Source of the DNA: Prolixibacter sp. SD074
Lineage (GTDB): Bacteria; Bacteroidota; Bacteroidia; Bacteroidales; Prolixibacteraceae
Length of the DNA: 64,000 bases
NCBI RefSeq assembly: GCF_009617895.1
Contig: NZ_BLAW01000001.1
Span: forward strand, 2,285,001 to 2,349,000
Direction: 5' to 3'
Shown: positions 35,071 through 44,617 of the stretch, piece after piece
Position numbering within the stretch: the stretch's first letter is position 1
Layout of the letters: the number at the start of each line of letters is the position of its first letter
Made by a program: the position numbers and the translations under genes
The notes under the pieces: generated by a model
Told to the model about the DNA's origin: nothing
The model's database searches: none
Seen by the model: only the letters and a program-made list of their open reading frames with translations

Positions 35071-36987
35071 ATGAAGACACTGATTGAGCTCTTTGAGCAA
35101 AGCGTCGCTAAATTTCCTGACAATCCCCTACTTTGGGAAAAAACAAAAGACAAATACGAACCTTCCACTTACCGTGAAATTCATGAACAAGTTCATCACT
35201 TCGGAGCCGGGCTTCTTTCCAAGGGGCTCGAAATGGGTGATCGGGCCGGACTTTTATCCGAAGGCCGGAATGCCTGGTTGGTGAGTGAATTGGGCATACT
35301 GTATTGCGATGCTATCAATGTCCCATTGTCGGTAAAACTGGAACCCTCCGAACTCAAATTCAGGCTGGAGCACTCCGGTGCACGAATGGTTATTGTTTCA
35401 GGTCAGCAGGCCGAAAAAATCGAAAGAATCCGACATGAGGTTTCTACTCTGGAGAAAGTCATTTACATCGATGGAAAAGAAAATCCGGGACCGAACGATC
35501 TCAATTACGACGATCTGGTTAAGGAAGGAAAAGCTTATCTCAGTGATCCGGAAAAGAAAGCAACCTTCGAGCTTATCTGGCAAGGCGTTCAACCCGATGA
35601 TTTGGCCAATATTTCGTACACTTCCGGAACGACTACCGATCCAAAAGGCATTATGCTTTCGCACCTGAACTATTCAGCGAACGTGGCACAGTCTAATTCA
35701 TTAATGGACATTGATGAGAGTTTCAGGACGTTGGCCATTCTTCCGTGGGACCACTCATTTGCGCACACTGCCTGCCTCTATAGTTTCATGGTAAATGGCG
35801 CCAGCATTGGTTCAGTGCAAATTGGCCGTTCACCAATGGAAACGTTGCGAAATGTTCCGAACAACCTCAAAGAGCTGAGACCAACCATTATGATGAGCGT
35901 TCCTGCTCTTTCGAAGAATTTCCGGAAAACCATCGAAAAAAATATTCAGTCAAAAGGAAAAACAGCCGAAAAGCTTTTCAAACAGGGACTAAAAGTTGCC
36001 TATGCTTATAATGGCGATGGTTGGAACAAAGGCAAAGGCTGGCGTGCATTCATGAAACCAGCAGTCACCTTCTACGATAAAATTTTGTTCTCCAAAATCA
36101 GGGAGGCCTTTGGTGGCGAATTGAAATTCTTCATAGGTGGCGGTGCTTTACTCGATATTGAGCTCCAGCGCTTTTTTGCGGCCATCGGCGTACCAGTATG
36201 TCAGGGTTACGGACTATCAGAAGCATCTCCGGTTATCTCCTCAAACGCGTTGCATGCCATCAAATTTGGTTCATCCGGAAGGTTGGTAAAGGATCTTGAA
36301 TTGAAAATCAGTGACGAAGATGGCCAGGAGTTACCAGTCGGTGAAAAAGGCGAAATCGTCATTAAGGGCGACAATGTTATGGTAGGCTACTGGAAAAACC
36401 CGAAAGCCTCAGCCGAAACATTGAAAGATGGCTGGCTACATACAGGAGACATGGGCTATATGAGCAAAGATGGATTTCTTTATGTACTGGGGCGTTTCAA
36501 GAGTCTGCTGATTGGAAACGACGGTGAGAAGTTCAGCCCGGAAGGCATTGAAGAAGCATTGGTCGACCAATCAGAATTTATCGATCAGGCGATGCTATAT
36601 AACAACCAGGACCCTTTTACTTCCGGAATGTTGATTCCCAATATTGCCGCCATCAACCGGAAATTGCAAAAGATGAACATCGAGCCGGGAACGGAAGAAG
36701 GCAATCAACAAACGCTGGAAATTATCAAACAGGAAGTGGATGCATACCGCAAAGGCGGAAAATACGAAGGTGAATTTCCCGAACGTTGGCTACCGGCCAC
36801 AATTGCCGTTCTTCCGGAAGCCTTTACCGAGCAAAATCATTTGATGAACAGCACCATGAAAATGGTACGTGATAAAATCATCGAATATTTCAGTAAAGAG
36901 CTGGAATTTCTCTATACCGCTGAAGCCAGAAATATCATCAATCCGATGAATATGGAAGCAGTCGCCAAATGGAACGGAACGCTGTAA
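35071..36987 (+). CDS. Long-chain fatty acid-CoA ligase (AMP-binding)
   Basis: It activates fatty acids with ATP and coenzyme A by way of an acyl-adenylate. The 638 residues belong to the ANL superfamily: the P-loop-like motif ISYTSGTTTDPKGIMLSH (about residues 190-207), the GYGLSEASPV motif (about 385-394) and GWLHTGDMGYMSKDGFLYVLG (near 455-475). The start is the ATG at 35071 (MKTLIELFEQ); an upstream TTG would add 20 unrelated residues and overlap the expected transcript start. It stands alone between galM and galU. Confidence 0.93.
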   Translation: MKTLIELFEQSVAKFPDNPLLWEKTKDKYEPSTYREIHEQVHHFGAGLLSKGLEMGDRAGLLSEGRNAWLVSELGILYCDAINVPLSVKLEPSELKFRLEHSGARMVIVSGQQAEKIERIRHEVSTLEKVIYIDGKENPGPNDLNYDDLVKEGKAYLSDPEKKATFELIWQGVQPDDLANISYTSGTTTDPKGIMLSHLNYSANVAQSNSLMDIDESFRTLAILPWDHSFAHTACLYSFMVNGASIGSVQIGRSPMETLRNVPNNLKELRPTIMMSVPALSKNFRKTIEKNIQSKGKTAEKLFKQGLKVAYAYNGDGWNKGKGWRAFMKPAVTFYDKILFSKIREAFGGELKFFIGGGALLDIELQRFFAAIGVPVCQGYGLSEASPVISSNALHAIKFGSSGRLVKDLELKISDEDGQELPVGEKGEIVIKGDNVMVGYWKNPKASAETLKDGWLHTGDMGYMSKDGFLYVLGRFKSLLIGNDGEKFSPEGIEEALVDQSEFIDQAMLYNNQDPFTSGMLIPNIAAINRKLQKMNIEPGTEEGNQQTLEIIKQEVDAYRKGGKYEGEFPERWLPATIAVLPEAFTEQNHLMNSTMKMVRDKIIEYFSKELEFLYTAEARNIINPMNMEAVAKWNGTL

Positions 36988-37076
36988 ACAACTAATTCGT
37001 ATCCGGAATAGGTCAACCTAAAATTGAACGATTCCGGATATTTTTTATTTAGTAAACCGGAAATAGCAATTGAACC

Positions 37077-37943
37077 ATGATACGAAAAGCCGTTATACCA
37101 GCTGCCGGGTTTGGGACCCGCTTTCTTCCCATCACCAAAGCACAGCCCAAAGAAATGATTCCGATTGTCGATACACCGGTTATCCAATATGTGGTGGAAG
37201 AAGCCGTTGCGTCAGGAATTACAGACATTTTAATGATCATCGGTCGCGGAAAACGGGCGGTGGAGGAGCATTTCGACCGTTCGTTTGAGCTGGAACATCT
37301 GCTGGAGCAAAAGAAAAAGTTCAAAGAACTGAACGCCATCCGCCGCATCACCGACATGGCTAACATCCATTTTGTGTGGCAAAAGGAGATGAATGGACTT
37401 GGAGACGCGATTCTGCATGCACGCGATCATGTAGGCAACGAACCTTTCGCTGTTTTGCTGGGAGATACCATTTTTCGCAGCAAAATACCGGTTACCCTTC
37501 AGCTTGCTGAGGTAGCAGAAAAATACAACGGTTCAGTGGTCGGGCTCGAAGAAGTTAAAGGGGATATGGTCAGTCGTTACGGCATTTTCGACGGCACCCA
37601 TCTACAAGACAATATTTGGCAGGCAAAACAACTCGTTGAGAAACCTGCCGTTCAGGAAGCGCCTTCCAATCTGGCCATCGCCAGCCGTTATATTTTCATG
37701 CCCGAAATTTTCAGTTACCTGGAAAAAACACCGCCTGGAAAAAACAATGAAATTCAAATTACCGATGCCATGCAGGCGCTACTGCATAACGAAAAAATCT
37801 TTGGCGTAAAGTTGCAGGGTGAACTTTTCGATATCGGAGACAAACTCGAATTCATTAAAACAAACGTCCTCTTTGGCATGGAGCAGGAAGATATCGGCGA
37901 AAGCCTTAAAATCTGGATAAAAGAACTGGCTGGTAAACGCTAA
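37077..37943 (+). CDS. galU: UTP-glucose-1-phosphate uridylyltransferase
   Basis: It makes UDP-glucose from UTP and glucose 1-phosphate. The 288 residues carry the nucleotidyltransferase signature PAAGFGTRFLPITKAQPKEM (about residues 8-27), the metal-binding LLGDTIF segment (about 131-137) and EIQITDAMQALL (about 225-236). Length is normal. It serves the Leloir pathway by replenishing UDP-glucose and also supports the UDP-sugar enzymes near 18 kb. No operon partner is evident; the next gene converges. Confidence 0.96.
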   Translation: MIRKAVIPAAGFGTRFLPITKAQPKEMIPIVDTPVIQYVVEEAVASGITDILMIIGRGKRAVEEHFDRSFELEHLLEQKKKFKELNAIRRITDMANIHFVWQKEMNGLGDAILHARDHVGNEPFAVLLGDTIFRSKIPVTLQLAEVAEKYNGSVVGLEEVKGDMVSRYGIFDGTHLQDNIWQAKQLVEKPAVQEAPSNLAIASRYIFMPEIFSYLEKTPPGKNNEIQITDAMQALLHNEKIFGVKLQGELFDIGDKLEFIKTNVLFGMEQEDIGESLKIWIKELAGKR

Positions 37944-37966
37944 AAGACGACTTCATTTTTTCCGAA

Positions 37967-38001
37967 AGAAAAAAAGAGGAAAGCCAAATTCCCGGCTCCT
38001 C
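37967..38001 (-). terminator. Probable terminator of the TRAP operon
   Basis: On the minus strand GAGG and AGCC pair with GGCT and CCTC across an 8-base loop and a 2-base bulge, followed by a run of seven T. It is 37 bases past the dctM stop. Confidence 0.6.
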
Positions 38002-38037
38002 CCTTTCCTTCTATGAATCAATCTACCCATCTGAGTC

Positions 38038-39336
38038 TTAAAATCCAAATGCGTGAGGTAACCACAAACTCAGCTCCGGTACATAAGTTACCAAAAGTAG
38101 CGTGATAATCATCACCACAAACATGGGCAATAAAGGCTTGATGACATGCTCAATCTTCGTATTCGCCACACTACAACCGATAAACAGCACCGAACCAACA
38201 GGTGGTGTACAGAGTCCTACTGAAAGGTTCATTACCATGATGATTCCGAAGTGAATCGGATCCATTCCTAACTGCGAGGTTACAACCGGCAGGAAAATAG
38301 GCGTGAAAATCAGCACGGCCGGTGTCATATCCATGAACACGCCAACAAACAGCAGGATAAAATTGATGATCAGCAAAACAATGATGGGATTGCCTGAAAC
38401 ACTAAGTAGCACATTACTTACTCCCTGCGGAATATTCTGGGACGACATCACCCAGGAGAGGCCCATAGAGGTTGCCACCAACAGAAGGACAATGGCAGTA
38501 GTTCCCACCGATTTCAGAAGAATTCCGGGTAAATCGCTTAGGTTTATCTCCTTGTAAGCCATGGCCAAAATAAAACAGTACAACACCGCTACAGCTGAAG
38601 CTTCAGTCGCCGTAAAAACTCCGGCGATAATTCCACCAATAACCACCACCAACAACAACAAACTTGGAATGGCCTGAATAAAGGTTATCACGCTCTGCCG
38701 AAAGGTATATTTTTCGCAAAGCGGGTATTTTTTCCTTACAGCGAAAACAGCGCCTACAATCATAAGAGCCACCCCGGTAAGAATCCCGGGTATGTATCCC
38801 GCAAGGAAAAGCGCCGTAATAGAGGCACCTCCGGACGCCAGCGAATAGACAATCAGTATGTTACTGGGCGGTATACTCAACCCCGTTGTGGCACTGGTAA
38901 TATTAATAGCTGCACTAAAGTTTTTGTCATATCCCACTTTTTCCATTTCAGGTCCCATAATACTTCCAATGGCCGAAGCCGAAGCAGCAGCTGAACCCGA
39001 AATTGCTCCGAAAAGCATATTAGCCAGCACATTCACAAATGCCAGTCCGCCGGGGAGCCGTCCCACCAACACTTTGGCAAAAGAGATTAATCGCATCGCA
39101 ATTCCGCCCCTGTTCATAAGCTGCCCCGCCAATATAAAAAACGGAATCGCCAACAAGGCAAAACTATCCAATCCGGTAGCCATCTGTTGAGCGAGGGTTG
39201 TCACTGCAGGCAACATTCCGGCACTCAAAAAAAGTGTAAGCAGGGCTGCCAGTCCAATGCTGAAGGCAATCGGCACGCCAATAGCCAGAAAAATAACGAA
39301 TGAGATAACCAGGACGAATATTCCTAATGTTTCCAT
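38038..39336 (-). CDS. dctM: TRAP transporter large permease (DctM)
   Basis: The transport channel of a tripartite ATP-independent periplasmic system driven by sodium or proton gradients. The 432 residues form about twelve membrane helices; SGSAAASASAIGSIMGPEM (near residues 113-131) and GLSIPPSNILIVYSLASGG (near 152-170) are family signatures. It follows dctQ by 3 bases. With the neighbouring hexuronate genes it probably imports glucuronate or galacturonate. Confidence 0.95.
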   Translation of the reverse strand: METLGIFVLVISFVIFLAIGVPIAFSIGLAALLTLFLSAGMLPAVTTLAQQMATGLDSFALLAIPFFILAGQLMNRGGIAMRLISFAKVLVGRLPGGLAFVNVLANMLFGAISGSAAASASAIGSIMGPEMEKVGYDKNFSAAINITSATTGLSIPPSNILIVYSLASGGASITALFLAGYIPGILTGVALMIVGAVFAVRKKYPLCEKYTFRQSVITFIQAIPSLLLLVVVIGGIIAGVFTATEASAVAVLYCFILAMAYKEINLSDLPGILLKSVGTTAIVLLLVATSMGLSWVMSSQNIPQGVSNVLLSVSGNPIIVLLIINFILLFVGVFMDMTPAVLIFTPIFLPVVTSQLGMDPIHFGIIMVMNLSVGLCTPPVGSVLFIGCSVANTKIEHVIKPLLPMFVVMIITLLLVTYVPELSLWLPHAFGF

Positions 39337-39339
39337 GAA

Positions 39340-39825
39340 TCAAATATTATCGGCGTTTGGATTTCTAACCAGTCGGACAATCTCATCTATGCTAAAGTAA
39401 ATAATGAAGAACCCACTCAGCGGTACAACCAGGTAAACATACCCAATGGGAATCTGCATGGCAGCCGATGTTTGTCCGAGATAAAACCGGGTGTATACCA
39501 GCCATATTCCGCCAATTACCATCGCCGATAGGGCAAATAACATCACCAGCAGATTAATCAAAATATCGAGATATCGTCTACGGGCCGGGGAGAGTTTCTG
39601 AGCAAGCAAATCGATCGCCAGATGGTGCTTCATTCCTGCAGCCCATGCAGCTCCAAGCAATCCCACCCAAATCAGCAGGAATCCGGCAAGTTCATCTGTA
39701 AAGGAACTGGGATCTTGAAAAACATAACGGCTGGCCACCTGCCACAGCACATCCAACACAAGCGTTCCCATCAGGATGATTACTGCCTGCCCAAGTATTT
39801 TATCTACAATTCTACGCAATTTCAT
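39340..39825 (-). CDS. dctQ: TRAP transporter small permease (DctQ)
   Basis: The 161-residue accessory membrane subunit with four predicted helices (about 12-32, 46-64, 88-110, 125-148). The LAGFLLIWVGLLGAAWAAGMKHHLAIDLL segment region (about residues 45-73) is the conserved core of the family. It lies between dctP and dctM in the usual order and is needed for a working transporter. Confidence 0.93.
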   Translation of the reverse strand: MKLRRIVDKILGQAVIILMGTLVLDVLWQVASRYVFQDPSSFTDELAGFLLIWVGLLGAAWAAGMKHHLAIDLLAQKLSPARRRYLDILINLLVMLFALSAMVIGGIWLVYTRFYLGQTSAAMQIPIGYVYLVVPLSGFFIIYFSIDEIVRLVRNPNADNI

Positions 39826-39866
39826 TTCGAGTACATTTAGTCATGAAACATCTACTGCCGTGAAAA

Positions 39867-40886
39867 CTATTTTCCATTATCAGTTCCTGATAAATCCATT
39901 GTATCACCGGCCTGAATCCGCTTAATCAAAGAATACAAGGTCGAATCGCTACGATAATCTTCGTACATACCTTTCACCTTGTCAATGAAAGGCTGTTTAT
40001 CCGGATGAATAATTTTCACCCCTGCTTGTTGTACAGCTTCCAGGCTCTTCTTTACCGATTCGGCCCAGAGCTTACGCTGAACAGGAACCGATTCATTTGC
40101 CGCTTCCTGCAGCCATTTTTGCTGCTGGGGTGTCAGTTTATTCCACACAATTGTACTGATAAGCAGCACATCGGGAACCATGGTATGCTCGTCAAGCGAG
40201 TAGTATTTACACACGTCGTAATGATGCGAAAGATAGAAACTGGGAGGGTTATTCTCGGCACCATCCACCACACCGCCCTGCAAGGCCGTGTATAATTCGC
40301 TAAACGAGATAGGCGTAGGAGAACCGCCAAGACGTTTTACCATCTCCACCGCCGTATTGCTTTTCATCACCCTGATTTTTAACCCCTTTAAATCAGCAGG
40401 AGAATAAATTGGTGTATCCTTCGTATAGAAGGAACGACTTCCGGCATCGTAATAACACAATCCGCGCAACCAGAATTTCTGGGCTTGCTTCAACATTCCC
40501 TTTCCAATCGGGCCATCAAGGACCTTGAATGCATGTGCCTTATCCTTAAAGATGTATGGAAGACTGAGTATCTGAAATTCCGGTGCAAAACCTTCGAGCG
40601 CGGCAGCCGAAACTTTGGTCATCGCCAGTGAGCCTATTTGCAGAAGCTCAAGACACTGACTCTCCCCACCCAACTGACTGGAAGGATAGATCTCGATTTT
40701 CATGGTGCCGCCGGATAACATCTGTAACCGCTTATCCATGTAAACCATCGCCTTATGTACCGAATTTGTCGGAGCCAAACTGTGCCCAAGCTTTAGTACT
40801 GTCACTTTCTGATGTTGCTGGCAGGACGAAAAGATGAATAATCCTATCAGCAGCAGAAAAGAAAATATTGGTTTGGATTTTATCAT
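39867..40886 (-). CDS. dctP: TRAP transporter substrate-binding lipoprotein (DctP)
   Basis: The 339-residue periplasmic solute receptor. The N-terminus is a lipoprotein signal with lipobox FSSC (Cys about residue 21). Family blocks are KLGHSLAPTNSVHKAMVYM (about residues 32-50), YPSSQLGGESQCLELLQIGS (about 67-86), LKGLKIRVMKS (about 167-177), with the carboxylate-binding Arg, and LQGGVVDGAENNPPSFY (about 206-222). It is the first gene of the dctPQM set and lies directly behind the KdgK-Eda remnant, in line with uptake of sugar acids. Confidence 0.94.
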   Translation of the reverse strand: MIKSKPIFSFLLLIGLFIFSSCQQHQKVTVLKLGHSLAPTNSVHKAMVYMDKRLQMLSGGTMKIEIYPSSQLGGESQCLELLQIGSLAMTKVSAAALEGFAPEFQILSLPYIFKDKAHAFKVLDGPIGKGMLKQAQKFWLRGLCYYDAGSRSFYTKDTPIYSPADLKGLKIRVMKSNTAVEMVKRLGGSPTPISFSELYTALQGGVVDGAENNPPSFYLSHHYDVCKYYSLDEHTMVPDVLLISTIVWNKLTPQQQKWLQEAANESVPVQRKLWAESVKKSLEAVQQAGVKIIHPDKQPFIDKVKGMYEDYRSDSTLYSLIKRIQAGDTMDLSGTDNGK

Positions 40887-40922
40887 GATTTATTGGTTTT
40901 CAAAAGGGAAAAAGCCTGTGGC

Positions 40923-41690
40923 TCACTCTCTGATTTCATCCAGTATCTCAAATACCTGCTTTACTTTATTCGTTAATTCCGAATAATTTCCTTTGTGAAT
41001 AATTTCTTTCGTTATCAGTTGTGAACCCATTCCCACGCAAGTGACACCGGCACCAAACCAGGCCTTTAAGCTTTCTTCGGTAGTTTCAACACCACCCGTC
41101 GGCATCAGGCTGATCCACGGACAAGGCCCCTTTATCGCCTTCACAAACGAAGGTCCGCCCATAAACGAATCGCCGCCGCCAACACGGTCGACAATGTGCG
41201 TAATCTGATAAGTGGGCGCTCCGAACAGCTCTTTTCCGTTCCACAGCACGCCTGACCAACTATTGTGGTTAGCGCTGATAGAACCACGAAGCGTTGTGAA
41301 CACTTTCTTCACGCGCGGGAATTTTGCCATGATTTGTTTTGACACTGATTCATAAGCAGCCCCGGAAACATGGCCTCCGGTCACATCAACACCTTCGGGT
41401 TTGATCCCCAAAACCATTTCAGCGTCCTCTTCATTTCCCAGAACAACATCAGTACCTGCCACCAGATCCGGCATCACTTCTCCGGCTGTCTTTCCATATT
41501 TCCAGAGATTTTTCCGGTAATTCAAGTCACACGAAACGGTTACCCCCATCTCGTTGGCTTTGCCAATTCCTTCGGACAACACATCGGCGGCTCCCTGCGA
41601 AACAGCAACATTCGCCTGGCTAAACCGCAAATATCCAGGGGCAGCCAATCGCAACATGATCTCACCAAAAGTGACCACTTTTTTATCCAT
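40923..41690 (-). pseudogene. Chimeric remnant of 2-keto-3-deoxygluconate kinase and KDPG aldolase
   Basis: One open frame of 255 residues is made of pieces of two genes. Residues 1 to about 25 (TFGEIMLRLAAPGYLRFSQA) are the start of KdgK. At once follow NVAVS, then QGAADVLSEGIGKANEMG and TVSCDLNYRKNLW, which in KdgK proteins lie far apart. The KdgK part continues to the catalytic loop DRVGGGDSFMGG (about residue 176). From there the chain is the C-terminal half of Eda (PSFVKAIKGPCPW, LMPTGGVETTEESL, AGVTCVGMGSQLI). So three in-frame deletions appear to have removed the KdgK middle segments and the Eda start with its Schiff-base lysine region. A working kinase or aldolase is not expected. An assembly error is the other possibility. 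Confidence 0.8.
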
Positions 41691-41745
41691 CGTTAAGCAG
41701 CTTTTCTTATATCAATTAATATTCTTTGGTTTGAATTTTTCTCAT

Positions 41746-43146
41746 TTAAAAGTGGAAGTAATTCACCGCGTTATTAAAACTGATATTCTCCACCATCTGT
41801 CCAAGCAATTCCATGTCGGCAGGAATTTCTCCATTCTCCACATCATTTCCGAGCAGATTACACAAAATGCGGCGAAAATACTCGTGACGACTGTACGACA
41901 AAAAGCTTCTGGAATCAGTCAGCATCCCAACAAAGCGGCTCAGCAATCCAAGATTCGATAGGGCATTCATTTGTTTGGTCATACCATCCTTTTGGTCGAG
42001 GAACCACCAACCGGAGCCAAACTGAAATTTTCCAGGTACCGAACCATCCTGGAAATTTCCCAGCATGGTAGCCAGAACCTCGTTATCGCGCGGATTCAAA
42101 TTATATAGAATGGTTTGCGTCAGTTTCTCCTCATAATCAAGTCGGTCGAAAAAGCGCGACATGGGAGTGGCCAACGAATAATCGCCGATGGAATCGAAAC
42201 CGGTATCCGGTCCCAGGTTCTCAAACAGACGGCGATTGTTGTTACGCATCGCCCCCAAATGATATTGTTGCGTCCAACCACGCTTGTGATCCATGGCAGC
42301 AAATTCATACAACATGGCCGAACGGAATTTCAGCAATTCTTCCTTATTGGCCTTTCCGCCTCCACGTACTTTACTGAAAATCGCCACAATTTCGGCGTTT
42401 GTATATGATTCGGCATACAAGGTTTCCAAGCCGTGATCAGATAACCGACATCCATTTTCATGAAAAAAGGCATGACGTTTATCCAATGCTTCCATCAACT
42501 GGACGAATGTCGATATATCCATTCCGGCTACAGCCGAAAGTTTGTCGATATATGCATTGAAAGCTTCTGTATTTTCAATAGCCATTGCCTTATCGGGCCG
42601 CCAGGCCGGCAACACATTCACCTCAAAACCATCTTCTTTAATTTGCCTGTGATATTCCAATGAATCGATGGGATCATCGGTTGTACAAATAGTATGTACA
42701 TTGGCTTTGCGAATAATTCCACGACAGGAAAATCCGGGCGTATTCAGCTTTTCATTGGCTTCGGCCCAGATTTCCTGCGCCGTATTTGGATTCAGCAATT
42801 TATTAATGCCAAAAGGCTTTTTCAGTTCCAAATGGGTCCAGTGATACAACGGATTCCGCAATGTATAAGGTACGGTTTCCGCCCACTTCATGAACTTCTC
42901 CTCATCGGTGGCGTCGCCGGTACAATAGCGTTCATCCACGCCATTGGTGCGCATGGCACGCCATTTATAATGATCGCCTGCCAACCAAATCTCCGTCAGG
43001 TTACTGAATGATTTATTCCCGGCAATTTCCTTCGGTGAAATATGACAGTGATAATCGAAGATGGGCATTTTATCCGCATGTTCATGATATAATTGCTTTG
43101 CTGTACCGGTTTGCAACAAAAAATCGTCCCCAAGAAAAGGTTTCAT
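41746..43146 (-). CDS. uxaC: Glucuronate isomerase
   Basis: It converts glucuronate to fructuronate and galacturonate to tagaturonate, the entry step of hexuronate breakdown in the cytoplasm. The 466-residue TIM-barrel enzyme of the amidohydrolase superfamily starts with MKPFLGDDFLLQ and has the metal-binding IFDYHCHISPKEIA motif (about residues 29-42); TICTTDDPIDSL (about 153-164) and MLTDSRSFLSYSRHEYFRR (near 415-433) are typical. It lies 12 bases downstream of uxaE in one transcript. Confidence 0.97.
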   Translation of the reverse strand: MKPFLGDDFLLQTGTAKQLYHEHADKMPIFDYHCHISPKEIAGNKSFSNLTEIWLAGDHYKWRAMRTNGVDERYCTGDATDEEKFMKWAETVPYTLRNPLYHWTHLELKKPFGINKLLNPNTAQEIWAEANEKLNTPGFSCRGIIRKANVHTICTTDDPIDSLEYHRQIKEDGFEVNVLPAWRPDKAMAIENTEAFNAYIDKLSAVAGMDISTFVQLMEALDKRHAFFHENGCRLSDHGLETLYAESYTNAEIVAIFSKVRGGGKANKEELLKFRSAMLYEFAAMDHKRGWTQQYHLGAMRNNNRRLFENLGPDTGFDSIGDYSLATPMSRFFDRLDYEEKLTQTILYNLNPRDNEVLATMLGNFQDGSVPGKFQFGSGWWFLDQKDGMTKQMNALSNLGLLSRFVGMLTDSRSFLSYSRHEYFRRILCNLLGNDVENGEIPADMELLGQMVENISFNNAVNYFHF

Positions 43147-43158
43147 ACAATATTCTCT

Positions 43159-44406
43159 TTACAAATTAAACAATCGTTTCAGGTGGCGTTCGAACAAGTT
43201 TTCCTCCACACAACGGCCCACCAGTTCTTTGTATCTTTCAACCAGGCCAGTATACGTTTCGCCATATTCAGCAGCCACTTTGTAGCCAACATGAATCAAC
43301 TGGCGAAAGTCTGGATTGTATTCCGGATGACCGGGAATATGACGCAAGGCGTTCGCAAATTGCCTGCTGCCCCAGCTATCAACTTCGGAAGCAGATGGCA
43401 GCAACTGCTCATTAATATCGATGACGTCAGCATATGGCGCACACAATTCATCCTTGCGTTCCAGCGCCTTTTTATAAATGTTTTTTGCCAGTTCTAACGC
43501 TTCACCATCAGCGAGTGCAAGGCCAATCATCTCTTCAATCCATGTAGTTCCGGCTGTTTTAATATGTAAGCCTTTATCGTATTTCCTGATAATTTCAGCC
43601 ATCACCGGATAAATGGAGAACTTGTCGGAGCCAGAGTGAACACTCAGCTTTAGTGTATCAGGAAGACCAAACTCTTTCACTGCGAAGTCGATGACAAGAA
43701 TATCTTCTTCAAACTCGCGGGCAAACTGTTTCACATCGCCTAGATAATCGACGCCTTTATTGAAACGTCCCGTGAATTTTGGCGCAATCGTTTGCACAGG
43801 AATCCCCTCATCAGCAATCATTTTCAATATGAAGAACATTTCAATGGGAGTTTGCGGAGCCTCCACCTCATCCATTGAAACCTCGGTAATAAAATTGGTT
43901 GCTCCCTTCCGGGCTTTGATAGCACGATATATATTGCCAGCCTCAGTGACTGCAGCTAAAAAACGGTCGCCCATTTCCTTCAGAAAAATATCATCCACTT
44001 CAAACGGAGAATCGATTCCGGGAATCTGCCATTCTCCTTTGTATTTTTCACATGCATCAAGAAAATCAGCCACGTCATCGGCTGAAGAAGGCTTTCCAAT
44101 AAATGCAGCAACATCCAGCGTGAAAAAGTTGGACGATTCGAGAAAGCCCTCCACATTTCCAAGGCCAACATGATCGGCATCAACAAAATAGGGGCCCTTA
44201 TATCCGAGTGATGACACTGCGGCATCCGCTTCTTTCCGGGTATCTTCCGGTTTCGAATGTACGATCGTGTGTTCCCGGTTTGACTTGTTCCAGACCGGAC
44301 TGATATCGATGCCTGCTTTTTGTGCTTTCAGGATGGCCCGAAGCTGTGCTTCACCCTCCCTGGCAAACCGATCACCAATACCAAAGCTATATTTCCCAAG
44401 TTTCAT
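43159..44406 (-). CDS. uxaE: Tagaturonate/fructuronate epimerase UxaE
   Basis: A 415-residue protein of the tagaturonate epimerase family, described from Thermotoga, which links the galacturonate and glucuronate branches by epimerising tagaturonate and fructuronate. Family-like features are the N-terminal MKLGKYSFGIGDRFAREGEA, the acidic VDADHVGLGNVEGF (about residues 74-87) with possible metal ligands, TIAPKFTGRFNKGVDYLGD (about 215-233) and KLSVHSGSDKFSIYP (about 262-276). It is the first gene of the minus-strand operon, facing the LacI regulator across a region with two operator candidates. Confidence 0.9.
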   Translation of the reverse strand: MKLGKYSFGIGDRFAREGEAQLRAILKAQKAGIDISPVWNKSNREHTIVHSKPEDTRKEADAAVSSLGYKGPYFVDADHVGLGNVEGFLESSNFFTLDVAAFIGKPSSADDVADFLDACEKYKGEWQIPGIDSPFEVDDIFLKEMGDRFLAAVTEAGNIYRAIKARKGATNFITEVSMDEVEAPQTPIEMFFILKMIADEGIPVQTIAPKFTGRFNKGVDYLGDVKQFAREFEEDILVIDFAVKEFGLPDTLKLSVHSGSDKFSIYPVMAEIIRKYDKGLHIKTAGTTWIEEMIGLALADGEALELAKNIYKKALERKDELCAPYADVIDINEQLLPSASEVDSWGSRQFANALRHIPGHPEYNPDFRQLIHVGYKVAAEYGETYTGLVERYKELVGRCVEENLFERHLKRLFNL

Positions 44407-44432
44407 AATCAGCTAGTTTTCAGTTGAATTTA

Positions 44433-44463
44433 CAAAGACATGTTTTCCGTGTTCGTTCACGAA
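44433..44463 (-). promoter_or_regulatory. Operator and -7 region of the uxaE operon
   Basis: TTCGTTCACGAA (44452-44463) is an inverted repeat with perfect 5-bp arms and the core TCGTnCACGA. On the minus strand it lies 11 bases ahead of TGTCTTTG (44433-44440), which fits the -7 consensus in 7 of 8 places counting the free bases. A LacI-type repressor here would block the uxaE-uxaC transcript. Confidence 0.6.
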
Positions 44464-44541
44464 AGTAGTAACTTTTTCCTGAACTTAAAATCAAAAACCC
44501 CAGTAGATCGCCTTTTTATGTTTTAAAATAGTTTTATGCCG

Positions 44542-44578
44542 TTATCGTACACGACAAATCATTTTTTTCATAGATTTG
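44542..44578 (+). promoter_or_regulatory. Operator and -7 region of the LacI-type gene
   Basis: TTATCGTACACGACAA (44542-44557) has 7-bp arms with one mismatch and the same core TCGTnCACGA as the site at 44452. It lies 13 bases ahead of a perfect -7 box TAGATTTG (44571-44578). The mirror placement of the two operators suggests joint control and autoregulation by the LacI-type protein. Confidence 0.65.
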
Positions 44579-44617
44579 TTGTTGAACTGAACATTGAACC
44601 TTAAAAATTTTTGACTT

